From Marinilabilia sp046483585 (GTDB lineage: Bacteria; Bacteroidota; Bacteroidia; Bacteroidales; Marinilabiliaceae): DNA of 7,788 nt. Both the position numbers and the translations under genes were made by a program. The notes under the pieces are model-generated. The model saw only the letters and a program-made list of their open reading frames with translations. It was not told the origin of the DNA and did no database searches. Positions 6,605-7,788 of this stretch are shown here, piece after piece. The stretch spans positions 1-7,788 of the forward strand of contig JAWOCV010000087.1 of NCBI GenBank assembly GCA_046483585.1, given 5' to 3'. Numbering within the stretch: position 1 is the stretch's first letter; each line of letters begins with the position of its first letter.

Positions 6605-7633
6605 ATGAAGAAAGCTATAGCAATTTTCCTCCCTCTGACCTTTTTGGTTATTTGTTGTACAAACAAAGCACCACAACCGGAAATCATGACCGTTACCGGT
6701 CCCATCTCCCCGTCAGAACTGGGAGAGACCTTAAGCCATGAACATATCATGGTCGACTGGATCGGGGCCGACAGTACAGGCAATCATCGGTGGGACCGGG
6801 ATTCTGTGGTAGATGTGGTCCGGCCATGGTTGATGGAAATCAAAGAGCTGGGTGTTGAAAGTTTTGTGGACTGTACCCCCGCTTACCTGGGACGCGATCC
6901 CCTTGTGTTGAAAAGGCTCTCTGAAGAAACCGGGTTAAATATTCTGACCAATACCGGCTATTACGGAGCGGTGGATAATAAGTTTATTCCGGAACATGCT
7001 TATTCCGAATCTGCTGAAGAACTGGCCCGGCGATGGATCGATGAGTTTGAAAACGGCATTGATGATACAGGTATCAAACCGGGCTTCATCAAAATTGGCG
7101 TGAAGGTAGAAGGCGAATTGTCCGGGCTTCATCGAAAACTAATTACAGCGGCTGGTTTGACGCACAAAAAAACAGGACTTGTCATTAAATCTCATACAGG
7201 TGGCGATATGCCGGCTTTCGAACAGATAAATATTTTACAGGATATGGGTATTTCGCCCGCCGCTTTTATCTGGACCCACGCCCAGAACGGCAGCCTCGAA
7301 AAGAATCTTGAAGCGGCCAAAAAAGGAGCATGGGTTTCGCTCGATGGTGTTAATATCTCCAATGCAGATGAAGATGAAGGGAACAAAGATGTATATATCG
7401 ACCGTTTGAAAGCCTTTAAAGATGCTGACCTGCTCAACAGGGTTTTGTTGTCGCACGATGCCGGCTGGTACGACGTGGGGCAGCCTGGTGGTGGCGAATT
7501 CAGGAGTTATTCCGATATTCATGAATTCCTTGGTCCTGCCCTTAAAGCGACTGGATTTACTAACGATGATATCAAAACTTTGCTTATCGAAAATCCCGCA
7601 ACTGCTTTTAAAATTCAGGTACTTGAAGAATAG
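6605..7633 (+). CDS. Phosphotriesterase/PTE-like lactonase-family lipoprotein
   Basis: A 342-residue amidohydrolase-superfamily protein of the phosphotriesterase family, of normal length apart from its leader. Residues 1-18 are a signal with a Cys pair (LVICCTN, Cys17/Cys18), suggesting lipidation with a loose lipobox; no acidic run follows the Cys, so a periplasm-facing anchor is more likely than surface export. The binuclear metal site is complete: His45 and His47 in SHEHIMVDW, Lys163 in GFIKIG (the lysine carboxylated in the family), His197 in KSHTGGDM, His225 in WTHAQNG, and Asp285 in LLSHDAGW. The spacing between these residues closely follows that of bacterial PTE. DCTPAYLGRDP (89-99) and NTGYYGA (116-122) are also family features. 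Known members hydrolyse phosphotriesters, acyl-homoserine lactones or sugar lactones; the natural substrate here is unknown, and the sugar-catabolic setting favours a sugar lactone or ester (inference). It starts 308 bases after the fucosidase gene and ends 40 bases before the putative transporter. Confidence 0.9.
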   Translation: MKKAIAIFLPLTFLVICCTNKAPQPEIMTVTGPISPSELGETLSHEHIMVDWIGADSTGNHRWDRDSVVDVVRPWLMEIKELGVESFVDCTPAYLGRDPLVLKRLSEETGLNILTNTGYYGAVDNKFIPEHAYSESAEELARRWIDEFENGIDDTGIKPGFIKIGVKVEGELSGLHRKLITAAGLTHKKTGLVIKSHTGGDMPAFEQINILQDMGISPAAFIWTHAQNGSLEKNLEAAKKGAWVSLDGVNISNADEDEGNKDVYIDRLKAFKDADLLNRVLLSHDAGWYDVGQPGGGEFRSYSDIHEFLGPALKATGFTNDDIKTLLIENPATAFKIQVLEE

Positions 7634-7664
7634 TTGATAGAATCCCATCAGAGGTTTACTTTTG
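7634..7664 (+). promoter_or_regulatory. Possible Bacteroidota promoter before the putative transporter
   Basis: TACTTTTG at 7657-7664 is a perfect match to the TAnnTTTG -7 box. A TTG at 7634-7636 lies 20 bases upstream, within the usual -33 spacing. The expected start of transcription would fall only a few bases before the ATG at 7674, implying a very short leader. A perfect six-position match can arise by chance, so the call is tentative. Confidence 0.35.
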
Positions 7665-7673
7665 CCCCTGATT

Positions 7674-7788
7674 ATGGAAACAAGAACCATACAATTTCTG
7701 GTGGCCGGCCTTGTGATGATGCTTTTCGGCATTACCATGATGGTGGTCGGGACCATCAATAATTATCTGACCATCACCTTTGATGTGA
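7674..7788 (+). CDS. N-terminus of a membrane protein, possibly an MFS transporter (cut by right edge)
   Basis: The frame opens at ATG 7674 and stays open for 38 codons to the window edge. It encodes a short N-terminal tail METRTIQ followed by a long hydrophobic helix FLVAGLVMMLFGITMMVVG and then TINNYLTITFDV. A first helix rich in Gly/Met, followed by an N-N-Y-L/phi-x-x-x-F pattern, is the way many major facilitator superfamily permeases begin, with the loop leading to helix 2. Its place 40 bases after the PTE-like gene, in a glycosidase cluster, would suit an inner-membrane sugar importer (inference). The fragment is too short for a family or substrate assignment. Translation probably starts here, as no in-frame start lies just upstream. 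Confidence 0.6.
   Translation, partial: METRTIQFLVAGLVMMLFGITMMVVGTINNYLTITFDV

Noticed and set aside
6655..6658. Canonical lipobox in the PTE-like protein
   Set aside because: The residues before Cys17 and Cys18 do not fit the strict LxGC/LASC form; kept only as a probable lipoprotein leader.
7235..7759. 174-codon frame on the minus strand
   Set aside because: Antisense to the PTE-like gene and the transporter start; no protein-like motifs, and the + strand frame carries the metal ligands.

Overview
The window looks like part of a glycan-degradation locus from a member of the Bacteroidota, possibly a marine or gut Bacteroidales/Marinilabiliales-type organism. The inference rests on the gene content (exported GH92 and GH29 enzymes, an exported Gfo/Idh/MocA-fold protein, a lipoprotein of the phosphotriesterase fold), on starts preceded by A/T-rich tracts with no Shine-Dalgarno sequence, and on matches to the Bacteroidota promoter box TAnnTTTG. 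No SusC/SusD pair, regulator or phylogenetic marker lies in the window, so the taxonomic call is moderate only.

All six genes are on the + strand. From left to right: (1) the C-terminal 238 codons of a large protein of unknown family, cut by the left edge; (2) a 218-base gap with a nested hairpin; (3) an exported Gfo/Idh/MocA-family protein at 936-2045; (4) an exported GH92 alpha-mannosidase-family enzyme at 2099-4378, followed by a clear intrinsic terminator; (5) an exported GH29 alpha-L-fucosidase-family enzyme at 4482-6296; (6) a 308-base A/T-rich gap with an ATCT-phased direct repeat and an imperfect inverted repeat; (7) a phosphotriesterase/PTE-like lactonase-family lipoprotein at 6605-7633 with a complete binuclear metal site; (8) the first 38 codons of a membrane protein, probably an MFS transporter, cut by the right edge.

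Taken together, genes 3-8 suggest periplasmic or surface breakdown of a glycan carrying alpha-mannose and alpha-fucose (for example an N-glycan-like or algal/plant heteroglycan), with uptake of the released sugar by the transporter. The Gfo/Idh/MocA and PTE-like proteins could be a sugar dehydrogenase and a sugar lactonase. However, both appear to be exported, where free NAD(P) is not expected, so the first could instead be a glycosidase that uses bound NAD, as in GH109. These functional links are inference.

The most notable points are: the fucosidase has Gln at the position where the GH29 acid/base Glu usually follows Trp; the GH92 enzyme has a divergent N-terminal and mid-barrel active-site sequence while keeping its catalytic Glu and Asp pair; and the dehydrogenase-fold protein has a Sec-type signal. 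I saw no RNA genes, CRISPR arrays, or complete mobile elements.
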